64,000 nucleotides of DNA, taken from contig SUXX01000006.1 of the NCBI GenBank assembly GCA_015060735.1, positions 1-64,000 of the forward strand, written 5' to 3'. Source of the DNA: Bacteroides sp. GTDB lineage: Bacteria; Bacteroidota; Bacteroidia; Bacteroidales; Bacteroidaceae. Shown here one piece after another: positions 1 through 9,049 of this stretch. Each line of letters opens with the position of its first letter. Positions within the stretch are counted from its first letter, which is position 1. The position numbers and the translations under genes are program-made. The notes under the pieces are model-generated. The model did not search any database. It was not told where the DNA came from and worked only from the letters and a program-made list of their open reading frames with translations.

Positions 1-2
1 TC

Positions 3-152
3 TTGTTCTCTGCCATCCGTCAGGGTCAGCTTTGTGCCAACGGTATTGCTGGTATGGCTCAGGGTCACGACGTGCAGACTAACACCATGATTTACGCTGC
101 GCTTCCTGAATTCTACGCAATCCTTGCATTGGTTGCTACATTCTTGATTTAA
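3..152 (+). CDS. V-type ATP synthase subunit K (proteolipid), 3' fragment
   Basis: This is the last 49 residues of a membrane proteolipid whose 5' part lies outside the window. The visible end has a glycine-rich helix (ANGIAGMAQG), a short loop, and a final helix reading ALPEFYAILALVATFLI. The glutamate in PEFYAIL sits where V-type c/K subunits carry their ion-binding carboxylate. In such complexes the K subunits form the membrane ring that couples proton or sodium flow to ATP hydrolysis or synthesis. Bacteroidales commonly carry a V-type ATPase operon ending with subunits I and K, and a strong hairpin directly follows this stop, which fits the operon end. The call rests on a short fragment. 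Confidence 0.8.
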   Translation: MFSAIRQGQLCANGIAGMAQGHDVQTNTMIYAALPEFYAILALVATFLI

Positions 153-175
153 TATTAGCGAAGTAATTTGTATGG

Positions 176-211
176 CGGATGCATTGGGATTATGCCCAAT
201 GCATCCGTTTT
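176..211 (+). terminator. Rho-independent terminator after V-ATPase subunit K
   Basis: A perfect 13-bp inverted repeat (CGGATGCATTGGG and its complement) with a 6-nt loop is followed by TTTTCTTTC. It lies 24 nt after the proteolipid stop codon. Confidence 0.85.
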
Positions 212-368
212 CTTTCTCTTGTCTTGTAATTTTGCTTCTTTTCTTGCAAATTTCTATAAATATCAAAATGTAAGTAATAAAAAGAAAGAAGAGTGAAAAA
301 TACCGAAAGATTTACAGATTTCTTTGCAATAAAGCCTTGAAAAACTTTAATATGTCACTGAATTTGTG

Positions 369-376
369 TACCTTTG
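369..376 (+). promoter_or_regulatory. Bacteroidota -7 box for the glycogen synthase operon
   Basis: TACCTTTG matches the TAnnTTTG -7 consensus and leaves a leader of about 25 nt before the start codon. No clear TTTG is seen at the -33 position, so the promoter is supported by the -7 box and its placement only. The preceding 150 bases are AT-rich and show no gene. Confidence 0.55.
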
Positions 377-407
377 CACCCGAAATAAGAATTAGGTATT
401 AAAATTC

Positions 408-2075
408 ATGGCGAAAGAATTGTTAACCCCAGATTATATCTTCGAATCAAGTTGGGAAGTTTGCAACAAGGTAGGGGGGATATATACAGTCTTGTCCACC
501 CGGGCAAAGACTTTGCATGATGTATACAAGGATCGCCTTTTCTTTATTGGCCCGGATTTTTGGGTAGGGAAAGAGAATCCTTTGTTTATCGAGAGTGATA
601 ATTTGTGTGTTGCATGGAAAGAACATGCATTGAAAAATGACGGCCTGAAGGTTCGTGTCGGTCGTTGGAATATTCCTGGTGAACCTATCGTATTTTTGGT
701 TGACTTTTTCCCTTTCTTTGCTGAAAAAGATGCTATTTATGGTAAGATGTGGGAGGATTTTCGTGTGGATTCCCTTCATGCTTACGGTGACTATGACGAA
801 GCATCCATGTTCTCTTATGCAGCAGGTAAGGTTGTAGAAAGTTTTTATCGATTTAATTTGACGGAAAATGATAAAGTAATTTACCAAGCTCACGAATGGA
901 TGACAGGTATGGGAGCTTTGTACTTGCAAAAAGCGGTTCCACAAATTGCGACAATTTTTACAACTCATGCTACTTCTATAGGCCGTTCCATTGCAGGTAA
1001 CAACAAGCCGCTTTACGATTACCTTTTTGCTTACAATGGTGATCAGATGGCACAAGAACTGAACATGGAGGCCAAACATTCCATTGAAAAACAGACTGCA
1101 CACCATGTAGACTGTTTTACGACCGTAAGCGAAATAACCAACAATGAATGTAAGGAGTTATTAGATAAGCCGGCAGATGTTGTTCTGATGAATGGTTTCG
1201 AAGACGACTTTGTGCCACAAGGACGTGCTTTTGCTCCGAAGCGTAGGAAAGCTCGTGCAGCTTTGTTGAACTTAGCCAATAAGTTGTTGGGTACTACTTT
1301 GGGTGATGATACATTGATTATTGGTACCAGCGGTCGATATGAATTCAAAAACAAGGGTATCAATGTATACTTGGAAGCTTTGAATCGCTTAACTCGTGAC
1401 AAGAACTTGAAAAAAGAAGTGTTGGCTTTTATTAAAGTACCTAGTTGGGTAGGCGAACCTCGTCAGGATTTGCTTGAACGTTTGAATAGCAAGGAACAGT
1501 TTGATACACCGTTGCATTGTCCGTTTATCACTCACTGGTTGCATAATATGAGTCAGGATCAGGTACTCGATATGTTGAAATATATGGGTATGTCCAACGA
1601 TAAGGAATCGAAGGTGAAAGTGATATTTATTCCTTGCTATATGGACGGTAACGATGGAATCTTGGATGTAACTTATTATGATTTGGTTTTGGGTAATGAC
1701 CTGACAGTATATCCTTCCTATTATGAGCCTTGGGGCTATACTCCGTTGGAAAGTGTTGCATTCCATGTACCGGCTATAACAACCGATTTGGCTGGTTTCG
1801 GCCTATGGGTAAATTCATTGAAGGGCGGTTATGCAGAATTGAAGGATGGTGTAAAGGTTATTCATCGTTCGGATTACAATTACTCAGAAGTAGCAGATGC
1901 CATTAAGGATACAGTTTCTGAATTCTCTGGCCTGAAGGATACCGAAATAAAGAAAATTCGTAAGAATGCAGCCGACATCGCTGAAAAGGCATTGTGGAAG
2001 CATTTCATCAAATATTATTATGAAGCCTACGACATTGCACTTCGTAATACACAAAAGAGATTGTTAAATAGATAA
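408..2075 (+). CDS. Glycogen synthase, GT3 (eukaryote-like) family
   Basis: This enzyme extends alpha-1,4-glucan chains from a nucleotide-sugar donor in the cytoplasm. The N-terminus carries KVGGIYTV at residues 21-28, the glycine-rich donor loop of glycogen synthases. The C-terminal Rossmann domain carries the E-x7-E signature, EPWGYTPLE, with glutamates at residues 440 and 447. The E-x7-E spacing and overall similarity point to family GT3 (fungal and animal glycogen synthases) rather than bacterial GlgA of GT5. The 555-residue length suits a bacterial GT3 member without the long eukaryotic regulatory tail. UDP-glucose as donor is inferred from the family; no ADP-glucose pyrophosphorylase gene is seen in this window. 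It is 29 nt upstream of the phosphorylase gene, so the two are probably cotranscribed. Confidence 0.9.
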   Translation: MAKELLTPDYIFESSWEVCNKVGGIYTVLSTRAKTLHDVYKDRLFFIGPDFWVGKENPLFIESDNLCVAWKEHALKNDGLKVRVGRWNIPGEPIVFLVDFFPFFAEKDAIYGKMWEDFRVDSLHAYGDYDEASMFSYAAGKVVESFYRFNLTENDKVIYQAHEWMTGMGALYLQKAVPQIATIFTTHATSIGRSIAGNNKPLYDYLFAYNGDQMAQELNMEAKHSIEKQTAHHVDCFTTVSEITNNECKELLDKPADVVLMNGFEDDFVPQGRAFAPKRRKARAALLNLANKLLGTTLGDDTLIIGTSGRYEFKNKGINVYLEALNRLTRDKNLKKEVLAFIKVPSWVGEPRQDLLERLNSKEQFDTPLHCPFITHWLHNMSQDQVLDMLKYMGMSNDKESKVKVIFIPCYMDGNDGILDVTYYDLVLGNDLTVYPSYYEPWGYTPLESVAFHVPAITTDLAGFGLWVNSLKGGYAELKDGVKVIHRSDYNYSEVADAIKDTVSEFSGLKDTEIKKIRKNAADIAEKALWKHFIKYYYEAYDIALRNTQKRLLNR

Positions 2076-2104
2076 GAATTAATTATTAATTATAATTTAG
2101 AGAC

Positions 2105-4669
2105 ATGAAAATCAAAATTAGTAATGCAAATGTTCCTGCTTGGAAGGATGTAACCGTGAAATCACGTATTCCGGCAGAATTGAAGAAGTTGGAAGAGATG
2201 GCTCGTAACATCTGGTGGGCTTGGAACAACGAAGCAACTGACTTGTTTAAGGATCTTGATCCGGCATTGTGGAAAGAAGCTGGACAGAACCCGGTTGTTC
2301 TGTTGGAACGCTTGAGCTATGAAAAGCTGGAAGCTTTGGCTGAAGACAAGACTATTCTGAAGCGTATGAACGATGTTTACGCAAAGTTCCGTGCTTATAT
2401 GGATGTGAAGCCAGATGCTAACCGTCCGTCAGTGGCTTATTTCTGTATGGAATATGGTTTGACACATGTTTTGAAAATCTACTCTGGTGGTTTGGGTATC
2501 TTGGCCGGTGACTACATGAAGGAAGCATCAGACAGCAACGTGGATATGTGTGGTGTAGGTTTCTTGTATCGTTACGGTTATTTTGCACAGAGTTTGGCTA
2601 TGGATGGCCAGCAGATTGCTAACTATGATGCACAGAACTTCGGTAGCTTACCAATCGATCGCGTAATGGACGAAAATGGTCAGCCAATGGTAATCGATGT
2701 TCCGTATTTGAACTACTATGTACACGCATATGTATGGAGAGTAAACGTAGGTCGTGTGCCTTTGTATTTGCTCGATACAGATAATGAAATGAACAGCGAA
2801 TTCGACCGTCCTATCACTCACCAGCTCTATGGTGGCGACTGGGAAAACCGCTTGAAGCAAGAAATCCTCTTGGGTATCGGTGGTATGTTGATGTTGAAGA
2901 AGCTCGGTATCAAGAAGGATATCTATCACTGCAACGAAGGTCACGCTGCATTGTGCAACGTACAGCGTTTGTGCGACTACGTTGAAAGCGGTTTGACATT
3001 CAACGAAGCAATGGAAGTGGTTCGTTCTTCTTCGCTTTACACTGTTCACACTCCAGTTCCTGCTGGTCACGACTATTTCGATGAAGGTCTCTTCGGCAAA
3101 TATATGGGTGGTTATCCACAACGTATGGGTATTACTTGGAACGAATTGATGGATATGGGTCGTATCAATCCGGGTGACTCAGGTGAACGCTTCTGTATGT
3201 CTACTTTCGCTTGCAACACTTGCCAGGAAGTTAACGGTGTAAGCTGGTTGCACGGTGAAGTGTCTAAGGACATGTTCTCTGGCATCTGGAAGGGTTACTT
3301 CCCAGAAGAAAGCCACGTAGGTTATGTAACCAACGGTGTTCACTTCCCGACTTGGGCAGCTAGTGAATGGAAGGGTGTTTACAACAAGCACTTTGACAAG
3401 AGTTTCATGGGTGACCAGTCTAACCAGAAGATTTGGGAAGAAATCTACAACGTTTCTGACGAAGAAGTATGGAATACTCGCTTGGCTTTGAAGTACAAGT
3501 TGATTGACTACATCCGCAAGGAATTCAGCAAGACATGGTTGAAGAACCAGGGTGACCCATCACGCATCGTTTCATTGCTCGACAAGATCAATCCGAACGC
3601 ATTGTTGATTGGTTTCGCTCGTCGTTTCGCTACTTACAAGCGTGCTCACTTGTTGTTCACAGACTTGGATCGTTTGGCCAAGATCGTTAACAATCCTAAC
3701 TATCCGGTACAATTCTTGTTCGCTGGTAAGGCTCACCCACACGATGGTGCAGGTCAGGGCTTGATCAAGAAGATTGTAGAAATCTCTCGTCGTCCGGAAT
3801 TCTTGGGTAAGATTATTTTCTTGGAAAACTACGACATGAAGTTGGCTCGTCGCTTGGTATCAGGTGTTGATATCTGGATGAACACTCCGACTCGTCCATT
3901 GGAAGCATCAGGTACATCTGGCGAAAAGGCTTTGATGAACGGTGTTATCAACTTCTCTGTACTTGATGGTTGGTGGTTGGAAGGCTACCGTCAGGGTGCA
4001 GGTTGGGCATTGACAGAAAAGCGTACATTCCAGAACCAGGCTCACCAAGACCAGTTGGATGCTGCTACTATCTATGGTATTCTTGAAAACGAAATCCTCC
4101 CATTGTACTACGCTCGTAACGTGAAGGGTTACTCTGAAGGTTGGGTGAAGACTATTAAGAACTCTATCGCTCAGATTGCTCCTCATTACACTATGAAGCG
4201 TCAGCTGGACGATTACTATAGCAAATTCTATTGCAAGGAAGCTAAGCGTCATGCAGAATTGGTAGCTAATGACTATGCTAAGGCTAAGGAAATCGCTGCA
4301 TGGAAGGAAGAAGTTGCTTCTAAGTGGGATGCTATCGAAGTGGTGTCTACTGAAAAGTGCGAAGACATCATCAATGGTAACATTGAAAGCGGTAAGGAAT
4401 ATTCTATTACTCACGTGGTTGACCAGAAGGGCTTGGACAACGCTATCGGTATCGAAGTGGTTACTTTGTGCAAGGATGCAGAAGGCAAGGAACGTGTATA
4501 TTCTGTAGAGCCGATGGAAGTTGTGAAGCGTGAAGGTAACATTTATACTTACAATGTGAAGTTTAGCTTGTCTAACGCAGGCGACTTCAAGGTTTGCTAC
4601 CGTATGTTCCCAGAAAACGTAGACCTGCCACATCGTCAGGACTTCTGCTACGTTCGTTGGTTCAGCTAA
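2105..4669 (+). CDS. glgP: Alpha-glucan phosphorylase (GT35)
   Basis: It releases glucose-1-phosphate from glycogen or maltodextrins by phosphorolysis. An N-terminal helical DUF3417-type segment (about residues 10-110, [11 protein letters not shown]) precedes the GT35 catalytic domain. The pyridoxal-phosphate lysine is K608, in [14 protein letters not shown], followed by [10 protein letters not shown]. The arrangement is that of the short alpha-glucan phosphorylase subfamily, not the classical MalP/GlgP subfamily. About 90 residues at the C-terminus form an extra region predicted to be beta-rich, which I cannot name. It follows glycogen synthase by 29 nt, so polymerising and degrading enzymes appear to share a transcript. 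The branching enzyme is encoded separately near 44 kb. Confidence 0.93.
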   Translation: MKIKISNANVPAWKDVTVKSRIPAELKKLEEMARNIWWAWNNEATDLFKDLDPALWKEAGQNPVVLLERLSYEKLEALAEDKTILKRMNDVYAKFRAYMDVKPDANRPSVAYFCMEYGLTHVLKIYSGGLGILAGDYMKEASDSNVDMCGVGFLYRYGYFAQSLAMDGQQIANYDAQNFGSLPIDRVMDENGQPMVIDVPYLNYYVHAYVWRVNVGRVPLYLLDTDNEMNSEFDRPITHQLYGGDWENRLKQEILLGIGGMLMLKKLGIKKDIYHCNEGHAALCNVQRLCDYVESGLTFNEAMEVVRSSSLYTVHTPVPAGHDYFDEGLFGKYMGGYPQRMGITWNELMDMGRINPGDSGERFCMSTFACNTCQEVNGVSWLHGEVSKDMFSGIWKGYFPEESHVGYVTNGVHFPTWAASEWKGVYNKHFDKSFMGDQSNQKIWEEIYNVSDEEVWNTRLALKYKLIDYIRKEFSKTWLKNQGDPSRIVSLLDKINPNALLIGFARRFATYKRAHLLFTDLDRLAKIVNNPNYPVQFLFAGKAHPHDGAGQGLIKKIVEISRRPEFLGKIIFLENYDMKLARRLVSGVDIWMNTPTRPLEASGTSGEKALMNGVINFSVLDGWWLEGYRQGAGWALTEKRTFQNQAHQDQLDAATIYGILENEILPLYYARNVKGYSEGWVKTIKNSIAQIAPHYTMKRQLDDYYSKFYCKEAKRHAELVANDYAKAKEIAAWKEEVASKWDAIEVVSTEKCEDIINGNIESGKEYSITHVVDQKGLDNAIGIEVVTLCKDAEGKERVYSVEPMEVVKREGNIYTYNVKFSLSNAGDFKVCYRMFPENVDLPHRQDFCYVRWFS

Positions 4670-4701
4670 TCAATGTAAATTAGTTATATCTATGATAAAG
4701 A

Positions 4702-4733
4702 AGAGTCGCCTTTTATTGGGTGGCTCTTTTTTT
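4702..4733 (+). terminator. Terminator of the glycogen synthase-phosphorylase operon
   Basis: The stem AGAGTCGCC pairs with GGTGGCTCT (two G-U pairs) and is followed by a run of seven T. Confidence 0.8.
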
Positions 4734-4782
4734 AAAAGCATTTCTATGATATCCCTTCGCTTAATTTAGTATTGATATAACA

Positions 4783-4821
4783 CAAAAAAATAACGGCTGT
4801 AAGTTGAAGCTTACAGCCGTT
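4783..4821 (-). terminator. Terminator of the TlpA-like lipoprotein gene
   Basis: A perfect 12-bp stem (AACGGCTGTAAG and its complement, 6-nt loop) is followed on the minus strand by a T-run, seen as AAAAAAA on the plus strand. It sits 20 nt past the stop of the minus-strand gene. Confidence 0.85.
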
Positions 4822-4841
4822 ATTATAATAAGGTATAACTA

Positions 4842-5936
4842 TTATTTCAATAGTTCGGCTAACTTTTCCTTGATGGCCGCACCGCGGAGGTTGCGTGCGA
4901 TGATGGTACCATCTTGTGCTATCAATACGGTTGCAGGAATGGAGTTTACACCATAAAGGGCAGCACCTTCACATTGCCAGCCTTTTACGTCGGACATGTG
5001 ATCCCAAGTCATGTTCATTTCTTCGATAGCTTTCTTCCATGCTGCTGCATCGTTGTCCAAAGAAACACCTACGATGCCGAAACCCTTCTTGTTGTATTCA
5101 TTGTATGCAGCAATGACGTTCGGCATTTCGCGACGGCAAGGACCACACCAGCTAGCCCAGAAGTCAACCAAAGTATACTTGTTTTTAGCGATGATGTCTG
5201 ACAACTTCACCGGATTGCCTTCAGGACTTGGCAAAGTGAAGTCAGTAAATTTCTGACCAACAGCAGTTTTGGCTAAGACTTCGATACGCTTCAACAAATT
5301 GGCGATGCGTTCATTACTCTGATATTCGGCAGGAACCTTGGCTGCCAAAGCTTGCAATTGACTCAATTCCATGCTGTAAGAGTTGCCCGGCCAGAGGTGG
5401 ATACCTACCGGGTTGGTGATATTGGCATCGATGAAGTTGTAGATGAATTCCATGGATTGATTGTCCAAAGTTTCCATTTGCTTTTCCAATTCGGCCTTTT
5501 GTTCTTCGGTCAAGTCTTCTGCCTTGCCTTTTTCATACAATGCCATCATTTCTTTGTTCATGGCATTGTCTTTTACCTTGAATGATTGATAAATGTCGTT
5601 GTTAGGAGTACCGGCAATGGTGCTTTCTTCGCCAAGGCTGATGGCGATGTTGCCATTTTCGAGGAAGAAGTCGGTCATGATACGTTTGCCTTCTGCCGGA
5701 GTATAAGTAATGTAGCGGTTTACAGCTTCATCTTGTCGGCCATTGAATGTGAAAGCTCCGTTGGTCACTACGGCTGAGTCTAACTTGATTAATTCTCTGC
5801 CCTTTGCTTCCTGCAAATATACGGTTTCGCCATCGGCAATACCTTCTACTGTACCTTGAATCTTGTAGGCAGGCTCGTTGCTGCAAGCAGCCAAAGCCAT
5901 GGTTCCGGCTGCAAATAAATAAACTAATTTTTTCAT
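4842..5936 (-). CDS. Thiol-disulfide oxidoreductase lipoprotein (DUF4369 + TlpA/AhpC-TSA domain)
   Basis: The N-terminus is a lipoprotein signal with lipobox LAAC and the lipidated cysteine at residue 18. Residues about 25-230 form an N-terminal region typical of DUF4369. The C-terminal thioredoxin-like domain (about 230-364) has the redox motif WCGPC at residues 263-267, followed by RREMPN. Such proteins reduce or shuffle disulfides in periplasmic proteins or act in c-type cytochrome maturation; the substrate cannot be read from the sequence. It is a single-gene unit with its own promoter and terminator, divergent from the polyamine transporter operon. Confidence 0.88.
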   Translation of the reverse strand: MKKLVYLFAAGTMALAACSNEPAYKIQGTVEGIADGETVYLQEAKGRELIKLDSAVVTNGAFTFNGRQDEAVNRYITYTPAEGKRIMTDFFLENGNIAISLGEESTIAGTPNNDIYQSFKVKDNAMNKEMMALYEKGKAEDLTEEQKAELEKQMETLDNQSMEFIYNFIDANITNPVGIHLWPGNSYSMELSQLQALAAKVPAEYQSNERIANLLKRIEVLAKTAVGQKFTDFTLPSPEGNPVKLSDIIAKNKYTLVDFWASWCGPCRREMPNVIAAYNEYNKKGFGIVGVSLDNDAAAWKKAIEEMNMTWDHMSDVKGWQCEGAALYGVNSIPATVLIAQDGTIIARNLRGAAIKEKLAELLK

Positions 5937-5960
5937 TTCTAGAGATTTTTAATTTCGCTG

Positions 5961-5991
5961 CAAAGATAATCTTAATTCAAATATTTTCAAA
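5961..5991 (-). promoter_or_regulatory. Promoter of the TlpA-like lipoprotein gene
   Basis: On the minus strand this reads TTTG, a 19-bp spacer, then TATCTTTG, an exact Bacteroidota -33/-7 promoter. The leader is about 20 nt. Confidence 0.85.
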
Positions 5992-6038
5992 CATAATATT
6001 AAAGTCTTTGTTTTAGGTGTTAATATTGATAATTTTTT

Positions 6039-6046
6039 TATCTTTG
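6039..6046 (+). promoter_or_regulatory. -7 box of the polyamine transporter operon
   Basis: TATCTTTG lies 20 nt before the potA start. The -33 region is AT-rich without a clear TTTG at the usual distance. It is back to back with the promoter of the divergent lipoprotein gene. Confidence 0.7.
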
Positions 6047-6066
6047 CCCCTTACAAATCATAGAAT

Positions 6067-7449
6067 ATGCAACAGTCTAGTTATATCATTGAAGTTCAGA
6101 ATGTTTCCAAGTATTTTGGCGAGAAAGTCGCTTTGGATAACATCAATTTGAATGTGAAGAAGGGTGAATTTGTGACCATTCTTGGCCCGTCGGGATGTGG
6201 AAAAACAACTCTTTTGCGTCTGATAGCAGGTTTTCAGACGGCTTCGGAGGGGATGATTCGAATCTCGGGGAACGAAATTACGCAAACTCCTCCTCACATG
6301 CGTCCTGTGAATACCGTATTCCAGAAGTACGCTTTGTTTCCTCATCTGAATGTATTTGATAACATTGCATTCGGGTTGAAGTTGAAGAAAATACCGAGTC
6401 AGGTCATTGAGAAAAAGGTGAAGGCTGCACTCAAAATGGTGGGCATGACGGATTATGAAGACCGTGATGTAGATTCACTTTCGGGTGGACAACAACAACG
6501 TGTGGCTATTGCCCGTGCTATTGTGAACGAGCCGGAGGTGTTATTGCTCGACGAACCGTTGGCTGCTCTCGACTTGAAGATGCGTAAGGACATGCAGATG
6601 GAATTGAAGGAAATGCACCAGAAACTGGGTATTACTTTCGTGTATGTCACTCACGACCAAGAGGAAGCGTTGACTTTGAGTGATACCATTGTGGTGATGA
6701 GCGAAGGTAAGATTCAGCAGATAGGTACACCGATGGATATCTATAATGAACCGACCAATTCATTCGTGGCAGACTTTATTGGCGAAAGCAATATTCTGAA
6801 TGCAACGATGATTAAGGATGAGTTAGTGAGCTTTGCCGGACACGAATTTGAATGTGTGGATAAGGGCTTTGGCGAGAATACGCCGGTGGATGTGGTTATT
6901 CGTCCGGAAGATATTTATATCTTCGACCCTTCGGATGCGGCTCAGTTGACTGGTACGGTAACTAGTTGTATTTTCAAGGGGGTGCATTTCGAAATGTGGG
7001 TACAGACGAAGGAGGGTTACGAATTGATGGTGCAAGATTACCACGCATTCGAAGCCGGGCGTGAAGTGGGCTTGCTTGTGAAGCCGTTCGACATCCACGT
7101 CATGAAGAAGGAACGTACTTGTAATACATTCGAGGGAAAGATGGTGGACGAAAACCATGTAGAATTCTTGGGATGTGAATTTGAATGTAAACCTCAGAAG
7201 GGATTATTGCCGGGAGACAATGTGGAAGTGCAGATTGACTTCAACCGGGTTATCCTGGAAGATAATGAAGAAGACGGTAAACTGACCGGTGAGGTGAAGT
7301 TCATCTTATATAAAGGTAATCATTATCACTTGACCGTGTTTACTGATTGGGATGAAGATATATTTGTAGATACTAATGATGTATGGGACGATGGCGACCG
7401 TGTGGGTATCACCATTCTTCCTGAACACATCCGCTTAAACAAGTTGTGA
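6067..7449 (+). CDS. potA: Spermidine/putrescine ABC transporter ATP-binding protein
   Basis: It is the ATPase of a polyamine importer at the inner face of the cytoplasmic membrane. Walker A is GPSGCGKTT from residue 40, the ABC signature [14 protein letters not shown] begins at 138, and Walker B is LLLDEP with D162 and E163, followed by the switch histidine in [10 protein letters not shown]. The protein is 460 residues, about 80 longer than the 378-residue E. coli PotA. The extra length is explained by two successive similar segments after the ATPase domain (about 265-350 and 360-460), each with an HEFEC or CEFEC strand, a VVIRPED-like strand, LTG-V-FKG, and a VKPFDI or ILPEHI ending. I read these as tandem TOBE domains. 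It is the first of four overlapping or closely spaced genes. Confidence 0.93.
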   Translation: MQQSSYIIEVQNVSKYFGEKVALDNINLNVKKGEFVTILGPSGCGKTTLLRLIAGFQTASEGMIRISGNEITQTPPHMRPVNTVFQKYALFPHLNVFDNIAFGLKLKKIPSQVIEKKVKAALKMVGMTDYEDRDVDSLSGGQQQRVAIARAIVNEPEVLLLDEPLAALDLKMRKDMQMELKEMHQKLGITFVYVTHDQEEALTLSDTIVVMSEGKIQQIGTPMDIYNEPTNSFVADFIGESNILNATMIKDELVSFAGHEFECVDKGFGENTPVDVVIRPEDIYIFDPSDAAQLTGTVTSCIFKGVHFEMWVQTKEGYELMVQDYHAFEAGREVGLLVKPFDIHVMKKERTCNTFEGKMVDENHVEFLGCEFECKPQKGLLPGDNVEVQIDFNRVILEDNEEDGKLTGEVKFILYKGNHYHLTVFTDWDEDIFVDTNDVWDDGDRVGITILPEHIRLNKL

Positions 7450-8255
7450 GAAAGATGATGAATAAATTGTCACGTTTCTTTATGCGACGCAGAAACTGGT
7501 CGTTGCCCTATGCCTTGTTTCTGCTGATATTTGTAGTGATACCACTACTGCTTATCGTTCTTTATGCCTTTACCGACGAAGAAGGGGCATTTACTATGGG
7601 CAATTTCCGTAAGTTCTTTATGCATCCCGAGGCGATGAATACATTCATCTATTCCATCGGTATAGCGATTATTACTACTATCGTTTGTCTAGTGTTGGGG
7701 TATCCGGCAGCCTACATTCTGAGTCAGAAGCAGTTCAATACGTCGAAGACGATGGTAGTGCTTTTCATTCTTCCCATGTGGGTGAATATCCTTATCCGTA
7801 CACTTGCCACTGTGGCCTTGTTTGACTTCCTCCAACTTCCGTTGGGAGAGGGAGCGTTGGTATTCGGTATGGTGTATAACTTCCTTCCATTCATGATTTA
7901 TCCAATCTATAACACCTTACAAAAAATGGATCAAAGTTTGATTGAGGCTGCTCAAGACTTGGGTGCCAATCCTTTGCATGTCTTTAATAAGGTGATCTTG
8001 CCGCTTTCGGCACCGGGTATCGTGAGTGGTATTGTGATGGTATTCATGCCTACGGTGTCGACCTTTGCCATCGCCGAGTTGCTGACTATGAACAACATCA
8101 AGCTTTTCGGTACCACCGTACAGGAGAATATATATAATGGTATGTGGAACTATGGGGCAGCCCTGTCACTCATCATGTTGTTGCTCATCGGCATCATGAG
8201 CCTCTTTACTAACGAAGAAGACAGTGCCCAAAACGAAAGCGGAGGTGTGATATGA
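7446..8255 (+). CDS. potB: Spermidine/putrescine ABC transporter permease PotB
   Basis: This is a polytopic inner-membrane permease with about six helices and the BPD_transp_1 fold. The coupling-helix (EAA) region reads [25 protein letters not shown] near residues 160-185 (given here only as its start and end: EAAQDLGA to LSAPG). The longest start is a GTG overlapping the potA stop by 4 nt (residues MRKMMNKL). Two in-frame ATG codons at 7455 and 7458 are equally plausible. The N-terminal basic stretch RRRNW precedes the first helix, as expected for a cytoplasmic N-terminus. It is translationally coupled to potA and potC. Confidence 0.92.
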   Translation: MRKMMNKLSRFFMRRRNWSLPYALFLLIFVVIPLLLIVLYAFTDEEGAFTMGNFRKFFMHPEAMNTFIYSIGIAIITTIVCLVLGYPAAYILSQKQFNTSKTMVVLFILPMWVNILIRTLATVALFDFLQLPLGEGALVFGMVYNFLPFMIYPIYNTLQKMDQSLIEAAQDLGANPLHVFNKVILPLSAPGIVSGIVMVFMPTVSTFAIAELLTMNNIKLFGTTVQENIYNGMWNYGAALSLIMLLLIGIMSLFTNEEDSAQNESGGVI

Positions 8256-9043
8256 TGAAAAAAATTTTAGCGAAGGCATATTTGTGGTTTCTGCTCGCGT
8301 TGCTTTATTCGCCCATTCTCATAATTATGATTTTCTCGTTCACAGAAGCCAAGGTTTTGGGTAACTGGACGGGATTTTCGACTAAGTTGTATAGCTCATT
8401 GTTCTCGGGCGGAATGCATCATTCATTGATGAATGCCATTGTAAATACGTTTGTCATAGCCTTGTTGGCAGCTTCTATCTCTACTGCGTTAGGTAGTTTG
8501 GCAGCTATTGGCATTTACAACTTGAAAAGCCGTGCCCGTGCCGTAATGAACTTCACGAATAACATTCCCATCATGAATCCTGATATCATTACGGGGGTAT
8601 CTTTGTTTCTTTTGTTCGTGAGTTTCGGTGTGTCACAAGGCTTTACCACTGTGGTGCTAGCACACATTGCCTTTTGTACACCGTATGTGGTGCTGAGTGT
8701 AATGCCTCGATTGAAGAAGATGAATCCCAACATTTACGAAGCGGCTCTTGACTTGGGGGCTACTCCCTTCCAGGCACTTCGCAAGGTAATTCTCCCCGAG
8801 ATTCTTCCAGGGATGATTAGTGGTTTCATCTTGGCTTTTACGCTTTCGATTGACGATTTTGCCGTGACTATTTTTACCATCGGCAATGAAGGATTGGAAA
8901 CACTCTCTACCTATATCTATGCCGATGCACGCAAGGGCGGTTTGACACCGGAATTACGTCCGTTGTCAACCATTATCTTCGTGACGGTGTTAGTATTGCT
9001 GATTGTGATTAACAAACGTGCGGAAAAGCAACAGAAGGAATAA
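8252..9043 (+). CDS. potC: Spermidine/putrescine ABC transporter permease PotC
   Basis: This is the second permease subunit of the importer, with about six membrane helices. The EAA motif reads EAALDLGATPFQALRKV near residue 165. The start ATG overlaps the potB TGA in an ATGA junction, so the two permeases are translationally coupled, which suits a 1:1 heterodimer. The 263-residue length agrees with E. coli PotC (264). Confidence 0.92.
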   Translation: MMKKILAKAYLWFLLALLYSPILIIMIFSFTEAKVLGNWTGFSTKLYSSLFSGGMHHSLMNAIVNTFVIALLAASISTALGSLAAIGIYNLKSRARAVMNFTNNIPIMNPDIITGVSLFLLFVSFGVSQGFTTVVLAHIAFCTPYVVLSVMPRLKKMNPNIYEAALDLGATPFQALRKVILPEILPGMISGFILAFTLSIDDFAVTIFTIGNEGLETLSTYIYADARKGGLTPELRPLSTIIFVTVLVLLIVINKRAEKQQKE

Positions 9044-9049
9044 GCGAAA

